Shown here: piece by piece, positions 7,405-16,453 of the stretch
Layout: every line of letters starts with the position of its first letter
How positions within the stretch are numbered: position 1 is the first letter of the stretch
Origin: Bog-756 sp963725395
GTDB taxonomy: Bacteria; Actinomycetota; Acidimicrobiia; Acidimicrobiales; RAAP-2
Direction: 5' to 3'
Length of the DNA stretch: 64,000 nucleotides
Assembly: GCA_963725395.1 (NCBI GenBank)
Contig: CAVRYH010000009.1
Location: 124,001 to 188,000, forward strand
Program-made: the position numbers and the translations under genes
The notes under the pieces: model-generated
Seen by the model: only the letters and a program-made list of their open reading frames with translations
Databases searched by the model: none
Told to the model about the DNA's origin: nothing

Positions 7405-8817
7405 ATGACCGACGCCGACCGCGGGCCCGGGCCCGAGCCTGAGCCTGCACCCTCCGAAGATGAGCCTGCAGACGAGGACGTCGAGCACCTCCGGGCGGAG
7501 CGGGATGCGCTCGCCCACGAGATCGAGGAGCTGAAAGCCCCTCGGAAACGGCGTTTTCGGCGAGTGGTCGTCGGCGTCCTGGTCGCCTTGTCCTGCCTCC
7601 TGGTCGTCCTGTCGACCACCGTCGTGTGGGCCCACCGGACCGTGCTCAACACCGACACGTTCGTGGGAACCGTCGGGCCGGTCCTCCAACACCGGGACGT
7701 CGATACGGCCGTTGCCACCCGGGCCACCGACCAGCTGTTCACCGAGTTGCAGCTCCAGGCCCGCCTGCGGGAGTCCCTGCCGCCGAAGGTCAGTTTCGCC
7801 GCCGGGCCCATCACCGCCGCCACCAAGGGCTTCGTGGCCGGTGAGCTGGCGAAGGTCCTGGGGTCGGAACGGTTCCAGACCGTCTGGACCGAGACGCTCA
7901 CCTACACCCACGAGACCCTCGTCGCCGTTCTGCGGGGCCAGAGGACCGCGTCGGTATCCACGGAGAACGGACACATCGTCCTCAACACCGTCCCGGTGAT
8001 CAACAGGGCACTCGGGTCGGTCTCCGGATTGGCCTCCAATCTCACCGGCAGGAACGTCAAGTTGCCCACCATCACGTCGGCCGAGCCGCCGAAGCAGGCC
8101 ATCGACAAGCTCTCCCAGGCGCTCGGGGTGCAGTTGCCCTCCAACTACGGCCAGATCACCCTGGTGCGATCGAGCGATCTCGCCGCCGCCCAGCGGGGGG
8201 TCAAAGCGTTCGACCGGCTGACCATCCTCCTGCCCATTCTCACGCTGGCGTTGATCGCCCTGACCCTCTGGCTGTCGGTCTCACGCCGCCGAACGTTGAT
8301 CCAGTTCCTGGTGGGCAGTTCGCTGCTCCTGATCATCATCCGACGCGTGGTGATCCACGAGCAGAACGCCCTGGCCAACAGGGCCACGAACTCCCAGGTC
8401 GCCCAGTCGATCCTCGGGGATCTGTTGCACGGTTTCTTCGTTCTGACCGCCTGGCTCCTCGGAATCGCGCTGGCCCTCCTGGTCGTGGCCTTGCTGACCG
8501 GCCCCTACCGGTGGGCGGCAGCCACGCGCCGGTCCGTCGTTCGGGCTTGGCGAGCGGGGGCCGGGGCCCTGACCGGCGAGAGAAGGGCCCGATCGACGGC
8601 CTGGGTACGGGCCCACGCCGACGGGCTCCAGCTGGTGGGGGCGGTCGTCGCCGGAATCCTCCTCCTCATCGTCAGCATCTCATGGTTGAGCTTCCTGATC
8701 ATCGGGGGCCTGCTCGTCGTGTACGAGGTCGCCCTGCAGTGGTCCAAGTCGACCCCTCACGATGATGGACCACCGGCGCCGGCGACCGAACACGGAGCCG
8801 ACTCGATTCAGGTGTAG
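7405..8817 (+). CDS. Predicted membrane protein with N-terminal coiled coil
   Basis: This 470-residue protein is of unknown function. It starts with a Glu/Pro-rich cytoplasmic tail and a short heptad-like helix (VEHLRAERDALAHEIEELK), then a first membrane segment (about residues 53-72) followed by HRTVLNTDTFV. A large extracytoplasmic domain of about 200 residues follows, with two or three further membrane segments (ILLPILTLALIALTLWL, FFVLTAWLLGIALALLVVALL, and a C-terminal hydrophobic pair). Similar proteins with the WAHRTVLNTDTFV signature are widespread in actinobacteria and have no assigned role. A TANNNT box lies just upstream. Confidence 0.75.
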   Translation: MTDADRGPGPEPEPAPSEDEPADEDVEHLRAERDALAHEIEELKAPRKRRFRRVVVGVLVALSCLLVVLSTTVVWAHRTVLNTDTFVGTVGPVLQHRDVDTAVATRATDQLFTELQLQARLRESLPPKVSFAAGPITAATKGFVAGELAKVLGSERFQTVWTETLTYTHETLVAVLRGQRTASVSTENGHIVLNTVPVINRALGSVSGLASNLTGRNVKLPTITSAEPPKQAIDKLSQALGVQLPSNYGQITLVRSSDLAAAQRGVKAFDRLTILLPILTLALIALTLWLSVSRRRTLIQFLVGSSLLLIIIRRVVIHEQNALANRATNSQVAQSILGDLLHGFFVLTAWLLGIALALLVVALLTGPYRWAAATRRSVVRAWRAGAGALTGERRARSTAWVRAHADGLQLVGAVVAGILLLIVSISWLSFLIIGGLLVVYEVALQWSKSTPHDDGPPAPATEHGADSIQV

Positions 8818-9016
8818 CGGGTAAACGGGACGAGACACCGGTCCGCATTTGGGTGGAGATCGGGTCGATCACCGCTGCGGGACGAACGCTGGCCGGGGTG
8901 CAGCTGACAGGCCCTGGGGTTTCGTCGGGCGGGAGCGGTAGGGTATTCCTTGTGGCTGCGGTGGGGCGTGCCCGATGCCTTGGATGGTGCCTGGGTGAGT
9001 GCCGGCGGGGATGCTG

Positions 9017-9829
9017 ATGGCAACCCGTCGCCCCAAGCTCAGCCATGACGACCTCCACGACCTGTTCATCGAGGCGGGCCGAGCCATCCTGCGTGAGGAG
9101 GGGTTGGGCTCGGGTGGGGAGATGCTCACCTTCAAGCGGGTCAGTGACCGGGTCGAGTCCGAAACCGGCATCCGGGTCACGAACGCCTCTCTCATCGGCC
9201 GCGTCTGGAAGAACCAGTTCGACTACCAGACAGACGTGCTGGCCACCATCGCCGCCGACGACAGCGCATCCGAGATCGCCGAGACCGTGGACGGTCTGGA
9301 GCTGATCCTCATGGGGATGGACCCGACCTCCGAGGAGTCCCGATCGTGGACGATGCGTGAGATCGCCCGCCTCGCGGCTGCGGCCAACACCAACGCCCTC
9401 AGCCGGTCGGCCGACTGGTCACTGTGGATCGGCATCTGGGCGGTGACTGCGGTGGGGTCGGCTCCCGAGCGGAGGCAACGGATCGAGTCGGCACTCGAGC
9501 AGGCCTATCAGGCGATGACCGAACGCATGGAGGCGCTCTATCAGGCAGGTCTGGACTTCGTCGGCTACCGGGTCCGCGCCGGGCTGACCGTTCGCCAGTT
9601 CACCATCGCCGGCGCCGCGCTGGCTGAGGGTTGCGTCCTACGGGACCGCGTCGATGGGGAGCACATGAACGGCATCAAACGCCCGACCGGTCCGGCCGGT
9701 GAGGAACAGGAGTGGACGCTGTTCGGCCTGGCGCTCGACGCCCTGGCCCAACAGTTCTTCGAGCTCGACCCGGACTGGGTGCCGCCGACGATCGACGACG
9801 CCGTCGTGTCGGACGTCCTTCAGACCTGA
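9017..9829 (+). CDS. TetR-like transcriptional regulator
   Basis: This 270-residue protein has an N-terminal helix-turn-helix-like segment (about residues 25-60, with LTFKRVSDRV and ASLIGRVWKNQFDYQTDVL replacing the usual TetR recognition helix and FxxKxxL) and an all-helical C-terminal ligand domain. It is longer than a usual TetR (about 200 residues), so the assignment is to the fold, not to a known member. ATG 9017 is preferred over GTG 8999 and ATG 9011 because GGCGGGG lies 6-8 nt before it. A palindrome with TetR-like spacing lies downstream at 10041-10054, in front of the dioxygenase gene, and is a possible target. Confidence 0.65.
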   Translation: MATRRPKLSHDDLHDLFIEAGRAILREEGLGSGGEMLTFKRVSDRVESETGIRVTNASLIGRVWKNQFDYQTDVLATIAADDSASEIAETVDGLELILMGMDPTSEESRSWTMREIARLAAAANTNALSRSADWSLWIGIWAVTAVGSAPERRQRIESALEQAYQAMTERMEALYQAGLDFVGYRVRAGLTVRQFTIAGAALAEGCVLRDRVDGEHMNGIKRPTGPAGEEQEWTLFGLALDALAQQFFELDPDWVPPTIDDAVVSDVLQT

Positions 9830-10492
9830 TCATCAGGCTCTTCATCCGGGCACACCGAGGATGGGGGGTGGCGGCGACCGACGCTGCGGTGGGCCCCCGG
9901 AGAAGGCACCGACCCGGATCGTCCTGGCGGCGGTGGTGACACTCGCCCTCCCTCGGGCGGTGCCCGGTACCGGTCGCCGTCGGTAGGACCGGTGCGTCAT
10001 GGGTCGCCACGTGTGCCGCACCCCCCGACGACATCCCTAACAAACATTCGTTTGGGGGGTGTTCAAAGTGGTCAGGTCGGCGCATAATGACAGGGGTCGG
10101 GCCCTTGAAATGCGGATTCGCCGCCTCGTTTCGGGTTTGATCCAGTCGCCGGTCCTATCCGCCTCGGACCGGCGCGCCCCGGGGGCGTAATTCCGGGGGG
10201 CGAGCCCGCTGACACCAGGCCTCCGTTCTCGGTGAGCGATCCGATGCGGGCCGCGAATGGGTGACCGTTCTGTACGCCGTTTTGGCCGGCGGTGGGGCGG
10301 CCCAGTGGTGCCCCGACTCGTTGCCTAGGGCCACCGTGTGCCTCTTCGGGGACCCGTCACCACCTCACCATCATGCCGTCGGCCGCCGGAGGCGTCACCG
10401 GGGTGGGCCCCGGGCCGGGCGGCCGAGAACGGGCCCGCCTCTCCGCCCGTATAGCCCGGCACCGTCATCACCCGCCGCGGTACCTTGACCAG
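9830..10492. promoter_or_regulatory. 663-nt gene-free region with palindrome and promoter-like boxes
   Basis: No coding sequence with plausible composition is visible here. CAAAC-ATTC-GTTTG (10041-10054) is a perfect 5-bp inverted repeat whose flanks extend it imperfectly. Next to it TTCAAA (10062-10067) and CATAAT (10083-10088), 15 nt apart, resemble a promoter. A second box, TACCTT (10481-10486), sits 6 nt before GTG 10493 and would give a leaderless dioxygenase transcript. If the first promoter is used, the leader would be about 400 nt; no known riboswitch was recognised in it. Confidence 0.4.
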
Positions 10493-11695
10493 GTGGACGG
10501 CGATCGCTTCGGCCCCATCGACTTCGACCAGTTCCACCGCGACGAGCTTCCTGCGCTCCTGGCGCAACGCGGCAGGGTCTTCTCCGACGCCGACGCCCGG
10601 GTGGTGCGCCCTCTTGCTTTTCGGCTCGATGACGGTCGGGCGTACACCTACCGGCCCTCGGGCCACACCTTCGTCGTCGAACCGGGGGCCGAGCTTGCCC
10701 ATACGGTGGTGGACGTCGACCTCGACGGGTGGTCGGCCTTCGCCTGGGAGCTCCGTTCGTGCTTCGCGCTCCTCTACGCGGAGGAGCTCGAGATCTCTCG
10801 TGGCACCTTCGGTCAGGTTGCACGGTGGGAGCCGCCGTTACGCGTCGCTATCGACGGACAGGCGCTTTACGACGTCGACGACCCGGAGCCGGTACTCGAT
10901 GCCGCAGGGGAGCCCCTCGACTGCACGAAGACGTTCACGCTCGACGACCCGCAGGACGAAATCGCGGACTTCCTGGAGAGAGCGGGGTTCGTCCATCTCC
11001 GGAGCGTCATGGATCCCGCCGAGATCGCTGCCCTCGACGCGGAGGTGGCAGCGGCGATCGGGCGGGCCCGGCCTGACGATCGGCGGTCCTGGTGGACCGA
11101 GGTCGACGGCAAGGAGGTCTGCAACCGAGTCAACTACCTGAACGACGAGTCGCCACTCATCGCCGGCCTCGGCTCCGACGAACGGTTCCTCCGCATCGCC
11201 GCTATCGGAGGTCCCGACCTCCGCGATGCCTGTGACCGGCTTGACGGCAACGGTGTGGTGATCAAGGTCCCAGGCGCCACCGCGGGCCTCGTCGATCTGC
11301 CGTGGCATCGGGACTGTGGGATGGGCGGGCACCCGGTCAAGTGCCCCATGCTCAACGTCGGCATCCAACTGGACCCGGCCACCGCGGCGAGCGGCCAGCT
11401 GAAGATGGTCCCGGGGTCGCACCGCGGGACGTCCCGACTGCCCGGCCCCCGAGAGGCGTCGGCTCTGCCCGTCGTCTCGATCACCACCGAGCCCGGCGAT
11501 GTGACCGTTCATTTCGGACACACCCTCCACGCGGCTCCGGCCCCGACGGATCCCGAGGCCGGCGGGCGCAAGGCCCTCTACCTCTCCTACGTGCCCCCTC
11601 TTCTCTTCGACATGGTCGGCCCCGGCCAGGGCTACAACGACGTCCTGTTCACCCGGCACGCCGGCCGCGTGCGGCACGTCGACCAGCTCCGTTGA
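10493..11695 (+). CDS. Phytanoyl-CoA dioxygenase-like Fe(II)/2-oxoglutarate oxygenase
   Basis: This 400-residue protein is a probable non-heme iron hydroxylase. The facial triad can be placed: WHRDCG (His and Asp of HxD) near residue 285, and the distal histidine in HFGHTLHAAP followed by GGRKALYLSY, whose Arg would hold 2-oxoglutarate. The first 130 residues are a separate domain (HTFVVEPGAELAHTVVDVDL) not needed for the oxygenase fold. GTG 10493 is chosen because TACCTT lies 6 nt before it; starts at 10292 or 10373 would add arginine/proline-rich sequence that looks non-coding. The substrate is unknown. Confidence 0.75.
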   Translation: MDGDRFGPIDFDQFHRDELPALLAQRGRVFSDADARVVRPLAFRLDDGRAYTYRPSGHTFVVEPGAELAHTVVDVDLDGWSAFAWELRSCFALLYAEELEISRGTFGQVARWEPPLRVAIDGQALYDVDDPEPVLDAAGEPLDCTKTFTLDDPQDEIADFLERAGFVHLRSVMDPAEIAALDAEVAAAIGRARPDDRRSWWTEVDGKEVCNRVNYLNDESPLIAGLGSDERFLRIAAIGGPDLRDACDRLDGNGVVIKVPGATAGLVDLPWHRDCGMGGHPVKCPMLNVGIQLDPATAASGQLKMVPGSHRGTSRLPGPREASALPVVSITTEPGDVTVHFGHTLHAAPAPTDPEAGGRKALYLSYVPPLLFDMVGPGQGYNDVLFTRHAGRVRHVDQLR

Positions 11696-11726
11696 ACAGG
11701 GTTGGCCCGGATCCCGGCACCGGGGT

Positions 11727-12101
11727 CTACTGGCCGCCGGAGCCTGAAGAGGGGTCGCGCCCAGATCTCTGCCACTGTGAGAACCACTCGGGATCTGCGT
11801 GGTTGACCACGTGGAGCAGCCTGAGTGCCGCTACCTCCCAGTCCTCCAGCTCCTTCGCCGTCGGCATGCCCAATGTGTGCGGCACCTCGTGCGCGGTGTT
11901 GAGCATCGAGTGCGAGTAGCCGAGCCCGGTGAGGGCGAACTCCTCCATGTGGACTGCCCCCGCCCGGTCGTAGCGGGCGTAGATGTGGGCCAGGTGATCG
12001 GGCACCTGCGCGAGTGCGCCCAGATACACGGCGCGCTCGGCCGTCCGGTAGAGGATCCGTTTGATTGGCTTCCCGCACCCGCAGGGACAATCGACGGTCA
12101 T
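11727..12101 (-). CDS. Hypothetical small protein with N-terminal CPCGCGKP
   Basis: This 124-residue soluble protein was not assigned to a family. It begins with a cysteine cluster CPCGCGKPI that could bind zinc or iron, followed by helical sequence with several His and Glu (YARYDRAG, HMEEFALTGLGYSHSML, LHVVNHADPEWF). Codon use and base composition match neighbours. Its start is 4 nt after the stop of the 12106-12945 gene on the same strand, so the two are probably co-transcribed. Confidence 0.6.
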   Translation of the reverse strand: MTVDCPCGCGKPIKRILYRTAERAVYLGALAQVPDHLAHIYARYDRAGAVHMEEFALTGLGYSHSMLNTAHEVPHTLGMPTAKELEDWEVAALRLLHVVNHADPEWFSQWQRSGRDPSSGSGGQ

Positions 12102-12105
12102 TGGC

Positions 12106-12945
12106 TCAGCCCCGGGGGGTCATCGACTCGAGGGCGAACAACCCGTGGGCGTGGAGGGTCGACACGCCGACCGGAGAGGGGGTGGACACAATGGTGCTCC
12201 ATGTACCTCGCAGTGGCAGCCCGGTGGCCTCGGAGAACCACGTGTCCGCATCGTTCGAGCCGGTCTGGCCGCCGGAGAAGCGGACGTCCTCCCGGATGAG
12301 GACCGCCGGCTGGTTGGTGGCGCCCACCGGCACCGTCGAGGTGGCCATGACTGTCGAGGTGCCGATCATGTGCACCGGGCCGGTCGACAGGTGGTCGTTG
12401 GTCCCGGCGCAGGTGACTGGGCTCGTGGTCCCCTCGGCCACGCGGGACGGGATCGTGATGGTGGCCGGGCTGCATGTGTAGGTCGAGGTGTCATCGACCT
12501 TGAACACGACGAAATCCCACAGGTAGTAGCCCGCCCTCGAGGTCGTGACCAGCGAACCACCGCGGAGGCAGTAGGTCCAGTTCTGCCAGTGGACGTCCGA
12601 GTAGTCGAGCCGGAACTCGAAACAGCCGCCGGGTCGGTTGAGCACCGTTCCAGGTATCTCGGGACCCTCCTGCTGCGTTTTCGGCGGCACCGAGACGGTC
12701 TCGGTGCCCGAACCCCTGTACAGATAGACCCCCTGGGCCGGCCCGCCGCCACCGGAGACATCGGGCCGCTCCTGGTGTCGGAACCGCTGCACGGCGACGG
12801 ACGGGGCCAGTTGGTGCGCGCTCTCGTGCAGCCAGAGGTACACGAGGCCCCCGCCCGCTACCACGACGACACCGGCACAGATTGCGGCGATCCACCGCGC
12901 CACGTGTGGGTGCCGGGGGCCACTGGGCTCAGTGGGAGGTGGCAC
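12106..12945 (-). CDS. Hypothetical membrane-anchored extracytoplasmic protein
   Basis: This 279-residue protein has a short cytoplasmic N-terminus, one membrane segment (about residues 17-38, WIAAICAGVVVVAGGGLVYLW) and a beta-rich extracytoplasmic domain with four well-spaced cysteines (GCFEFRLDY, YCLRGG, TYTCSP, VTCAGT) that could form disulfides. No enzymatic motif is seen. It overlaps the end of the acyltransferase gene by 17 nt and precedes the 124-residue gene by 4 nt, making a three-gene operon. Confidence 0.65.
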   Translation of the reverse strand: MPPPTEPSGPRHPHVARWIAAICAGVVVVAGGGLVYLWLHESAHQLAPSVAVQRFRHQERPDVSGGGGPAQGVYLYRGSGTETVSVPPKTQQEGPEIPGTVLNRPGGCFEFRLDYSDVHWQNWTYCLRGGSLVTTSRAGYYLWDFVVFKVDDTSTYTCSPATITIPSRVAEGTTSPVTCAGTNDHLSTGPVHMIGTSTVMATSTVPVGATNQPAVLIREDVRFSGGQTGSNDADTWFSEATGLPLRGTWSTIVSTPSPVGVSTLHAHGLFALESMTPRG

Positions 12946-13873
12946 GGGTCATCAGATTGGTGATTCCCCGGCGGAGCGGGTGGGCCCTCTCGACACGGAG
13001 CCGGTTGAGGGCCTCCTGCATGGCCGTGACGACCTCGTTGGCGCAGGCGTGGACGACCTCGTCGTCCTCGGCCGCCTCGGGACCAAATTCGCTCCAGTCG
13101 AGCGGCGGGAGGAACTCGACGGTGATTGAGGACGGCATCGGCAGTGGAGGTGTCAACACCGTGGTCAGACCGAAGGGCCCCCACAGGATGGGGAACACCT
13201 TGATCCGCACCGCCCCGAGGCCGAGGGCCCGGGCGATGGTCTCGCCTCGGGAGACGACGATGACCGAGTCGTGACTCCCGTGCGCCACCACCGGCACGAC
13301 CGGAACACCGGTACGGAGGGCCACACGGACGAATCCGGTCCGTCCACCGAAGTCGATCGTGTTGCGGTCGAGCCAGGGCCGGCAGGCCTCCCAGTCTCCC
13401 CCCGGGTAGTCGAGCACCAAGGCACCCTGGGTCAGGGCGGACTCGGCCTCGTCGCTGCCGGCGGGTATGGCCCCGATACGGCGGAGGAACCCACCCACGC
13501 CGGGGATGGCGAAGAGGAGGTCGTAAGTCAACGTGAACGCCGGGTTGGCCGTTCCCCGGCGCTCCACGATGGCCAAGGCGGTGACCCAGGTGTCCGGCAT
13601 GTAGAAGAGGCCGTTGTGGTTCCCGACCAACAGCGCCGGCCCCCGGGCCGGGATGTGCTCGATGCCCCGGACCTCGGGGGAGAAGTACCTCGTGTACGCC
13701 CGGACGGTCTCGATCTGGCGCTCGATGTAGGCCGGGTCCCGATGGGGCGCGTCGTCACCGTGCTCGTGCTCGAGGCGCCGTTGCAGCCACCCGAGCGGCC
13801 CAGGGGCGCCACGCGCCGGAGCCGCGACTGGTGCCGCGCCGCTCCCTTCCCCCCCGAGATCGACCCTGTCCAT
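12929..13873 (-). CDS. Lysophospholipid acyltransferase family protein (PlsC-like)
   Basis: This 314-residue protein is related to 1-acylglycerol-3-phosphate acyltransferases. The catalytic histidine is in VGNHNGLFYMPD, and block III/IV equivalents are seen in LDYPGGDWEACRPW and VPVVPVVAHGSHDS. It is a paralogue of the protein at 34832-35662, sharing RxYFSPEVRG, YPGGD(W/Y)E and the C-terminal segment on which both end. ATG 13873 is taken as the start because the frame above it is low-complexity Arg/Gly-rich sequence. It is probably peripheral on the inner membrane and involved in phospholipid or neutral-lipid synthesis; the acyl acceptor is unknown. Confidence 0.8.
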   Translation of the reverse strand: MDRVDLGGEGSGAAPVAAPARGAPGPLGWLQRRLEHEHGDDAPHRDPAYIERQIETVRAYTRYFSPEVRGIEHIPARGPALLVGNHNGLFYMPDTWVTALAIVERRGTANPAFTLTYDLLFAIPGVGGFLRRIGAIPAGSDEAESALTQGALVLDYPGGDWEACRPWLDRNTIDFGGRTGFVRVALRTGVPVVPVVAHGSHDSVIVVSRGETIARALGLGAVRIKVFPILWGPFGLTTVLTPPLPMPSSITVEFLPPLDWSEFGPEAAEDDEVVHACANEVVTAMQEALNRLRVERAHPLRRGITNLMTRATSH

Positions 13874-14042
13874 GCCTACGTCGTCGCCTCCATGCTTACG
13901 TTGTCGCGCCGGGTGCCGGATCCGCCTAGGGCAATTAGACCCTTGAGGTGGCATCGAAGGCCCGGCCACCGCCTCGAGGGGGCGGTGGCCGAAGGTTCAC
14001 GGCGGTGTCGAACCCGATCGGTCGCTGTGGAATAGTGCAGAC

Positions 14043-14432
14043 GTGCCCGTGCCCCCGATCGAGCCCTCCGTGCTACGCGTCGACGGGGACGGTGTCACCC
14101 TGCTCGGGGGCTTCTCGCCGACGAGCGGACTGCGCCATTTCCCGCGCTCGCCGGTCTGCCCGTTCACCGGCGCCGACGACGTCGAGGCGGTCGATCTTCC
14201 CCGGACGGGCGTCGTCTGGCTGCACACGACCGTCCATCTTGCCCCCCCGGGCTACCCGGGTCCGGTTCCCTACGGGCTCGGCGTCGTCGAGCTCGACGGT
14301 GACCCGATGCTGCGCATCGTCACGCGCCTGGAGGGGGATGACCTGGCCTCCGGCACACCGGTGCGCCTGGACGGCGAGGAGCTACCCGGGCCCGAGGGAA
14401 CCCCGGTCGTCACGTGGGTCTTCCGACGATGA
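14043..14432 (+). CDS. DUF35 OB-fold acyl-CoA-associated protein
   Basis: This 129-residue protein is of the DUF35 family, whose members pair with thiolase-like enzymes as subunits binding acyl-CoA. The pattern FPRSPVCPFTGADD corresponds to the rubredoxin-like zinc ribbon (usual spacing CxxC...CxxC) but only one cysteine remains, so zinc is probably not bound. The rest is the OB-fold: VVWLHTTVHLAPPGYPGPVPYGLGVVEL. It overlaps the thiolase gene by 4 nt (ATGA at 14429-14432), the arrangement known from steroid-degrading actinobacteria in which Ltp2-type aldolases need a DUF35 partner. Confidence 0.82.
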   Translation: MPVPPIEPSVLRVDGDGVTLLGGFSPTSGLRHFPRSPVCPFTGADDVEAVDLPRTGVVWLHTTVHLAPPGYPGPVPYGLGVVELDGDPMLRIVTRLEGDDLASGTPVRLDGEELPGPEGTPVVTWVFRR

Positions 14433-15552
14433 GCGACGTACGGATCGCCGGGGTGGGGCTGCACCCCTTCGGCCGCTTCGACGGCGTCACGGGGACGGAC
14501 ATGGGAGTCGTCGCCGTTCGGGCGGCACTCGACGAGGCCGGTATCGGCGCCCGAGACCTCGACGCCGCGTTCTGCGGCACGGCATACGGCGGGGTCGCCG
14601 CCGGTCACCGGGTCCTCGGTGCGCTGGCCGGGACGGGCATCCCGATCTACGACGTGGAGGCGGGTTGCGCGTCGGGGGCGCGGCATTGCAGTTGGCGGCG
14701 GCGTCGATCGAGTCGGGACAGCACGACCGGGTCGTCGCATTCGGGATCGAGAAGATGCCAAAAGGGGTCATCCGGTCCTCGTTCTTCGCCCCGTGGCAGG
14801 AGGCGGCGGGACTGAGCCCCGCCCCCGCATACTTCGCGCTGCGCGCCCAACGACTCCTGGCCGCGACGGAGCTGACCGAACAGCATCTCGCCCAGGTGGT
14901 GGTGAAGAACCGCCGCCACGGTGTCGCCAATCCAGACGCCATGTTCCAGAAGGCCGTCACTGCCGAACAGGTGCTGTCGGCGCGGATGATCTGTCCACCC
15001 CTCACCCTGTTCATGCTGTGCTCGCCGAACGAGGGGGCGGCGGCGGTCGTGCTCAGCAGGGATGGCGGCGGTGTCCGGCTCGCCGGGATCTCACTCCGCT
15101 CCCATCTCCCCGGCAACGTGCTCGGCGAGGACTCGCCGCTGTGCGGGATCGACGACCGAGCGATCACGCCGCCCACGTCGTTGGCCGCTGCGGACGCCTA
15201 TGCCCAGGCGGGGCTCGGTCCGGGTGACCTCGATGTCGTCGAATGCCAGGACACCGACGCCGCCCGTGAGCTGCTGGCGTGGGCCGAGCTCGGTCTGTGT
15301 GCGCCGGGTGAACAAGGGGCGGTCCTCGCCGATGGAGGAGCGCTGGTCGGCGGCAGACTGCCCGTCAACCCTTCCGGAGGGCTTCTCTCGAAGGGCGAGC
15401 CGCTCGGCGCCTCGGCCCTCGGCCAGGTTGTGGAGCTGGTTCGCCAGTTGAACGGGGCGGCGGGTGCCCGTCAGGTGGAGGGTGCCCGGGTCGGCCTCGC
15501 CCATGTGATCGGCCGGGGGGCCAACGCCTGCGTCACCATTCTGGTCCGCTAG
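14429..15552 (+). pseudogene. Thiolase / SCPx (Ltp2-like) lipid-transfer protein, interrupted by one frameshift
   Basis: Read across a single -1 shift this is a complete thiolase-fold protein of about 374 residues. From ATG 14429 the first frame covers MSDVRIAGVGLHPFGRF to EAGCASG (active-site Cys). From about 14680 the next frame continues with GAALQLAAASIESGQHDRV to the end, including ECQDTDA and SKGEPLGASALGQV. The break falls in a run of five G (14674-14678); a sixth G restores CASGGAALQLAA exactly. The change could be a sequencing error or a real mutation. The C-terminal EPLGAS in place of the usual HPLGAT resembles Ltp2-type enzymes that act as retro-aldolases with DUF35 partners rather than true thiolases. 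Both flanking genes are intact. Confidence 0.8.
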
Positions 15553-15655
15553 GCGAGGGGCGCCAGCCGTCCGATCGCCAACTGGTCGGCCGGTCCAGTC
15601 GGGTGGCGCGTGTGCCGCACCGACCGGGTGTCCGCCGGTAAGGCATGCTTGCCTC

Positions 15656-16432
15656 ATGAGCACCCTCGCCACGTACCAGGTCGACGACCACGTCGCCACC
15701 ATCACGTACAACCGGCCCGACTCCCTCAACGCCATCAATGCGGAGATGCGAAGGGCGCTCAACGACGCGTTCGCCCGATTCCGCGACGACGAGGAGGCCT
15801 GGGTGGCGATCGTCACCGGCGCGGGCCGCGCCTTTTGCGCCGGCGGTGACATCCGCGACGGAGTGGGAGCGGCTGGGGAGTTCCCGGGCACGTTCTGGGA
15901 GAAGCCCACGGTCAATTCCTTCGAGAGCGGCTGGGAGATCTTCAAGCCGGTCATCGCCGCGGTCAACGGGTTCTGCCTCGGGTACGGCCTGACACTGCTC
16001 ACATGGTGCGATTTCGTCATCGCCAGTGACCGGGCCGAGTTCGGATTCCCCGAGGTGCGCCTCGGGGTCCCGACCATCGTCGGGGCGATCCGGCTCCCCC
16101 AGAGGATCAACTGGCAGTACGCCATGGAGATGCTCCTGACGGGCGAGCGGATCGACGCGGCGAGGGCCAAGGAGATCGGCCTGGCCGGGTGGGTGGTGCC
16201 GCACGACCACCTGATGGACGAGGCACGGTCCCTCGCCCGGCGGCTGCTGGCCGCCGCCCCGTTAGCGGCACGCGCCACCAAGGAGGTGGCAGTCCGGTCG
16301 CGGAGCCTCCCTCCGGTCGAGGCCATCCGGTTCGGCGAGACCATGCGCCTCGTGACGGCGACCACCGAGGACGCCAACGAGGGCTTCCGCGCCGCCGGCG
16401 AGGGTAGGGTGCCGCGTTGGCAGGGGCGCTGA
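15656..16432 (+). CDS. Enoyl-CoA hydratase/isomerase family protein
   Basis: This 258-residue crotonase-fold enzyme normally adds water to trans-2-enoyl-CoA. Oxyanion-hole segments FCAGGDIRDG and NGFCLGYGLTLL and the glutamate of FPEVRLGVP are present, as is the C-terminal helix region. The length is typical. The start ATG 15656 is preceded by an inverted repeat AGGCA-TGCT-TGCCT (15641-15654) ending one base before it, a possible operator. It lies between the DUF35/thiolase pair and an SDR gene on the same strand, so a role in the same acyl-CoA degradation pathway is likely. Confidence 0.88.
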   Translation: MSTLATYQVDDHVATITYNRPDSLNAINAEMRRALNDAFARFRDDEEAWVAIVTGAGRAFCAGGDIRDGVGAAGEFPGTFWEKPTVNSFESGWEIFKPVIAAVNGFCLGYGLTLLTWCDFVIASDRAEFGFPEVRLGVPTIVGAIRLPQRINWQYAMEMLLTGERIDAARAKEIGLAGWVVPHDHLMDEARSLARRLLAAAPLAARATKEVAVRSRSLPPVEAIRFGETMRLVTATTEDANEGFRAAGEGRVPRWQGR

Positions 16433-16453
16433 GCTCGGAAGGGGAACCCCAAC

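Noticed and set aside
9830..10492. Known riboswitch or tRNA in the long gene-free region
   Set aside because: No recognisable conserved core (cobalamin, TPP, SAM, glycine, c-di-GMP) or cloverleaf was found by eye; a covariance-model search would settle it.
10292..10492. Longer N-terminus of the dioxygenase from 10292
   Set aside because: The added 67 residues are Arg/Gly/Pro/His-rich like untranslated GC-rich DNA, and a -10 box fits GTG 10493.
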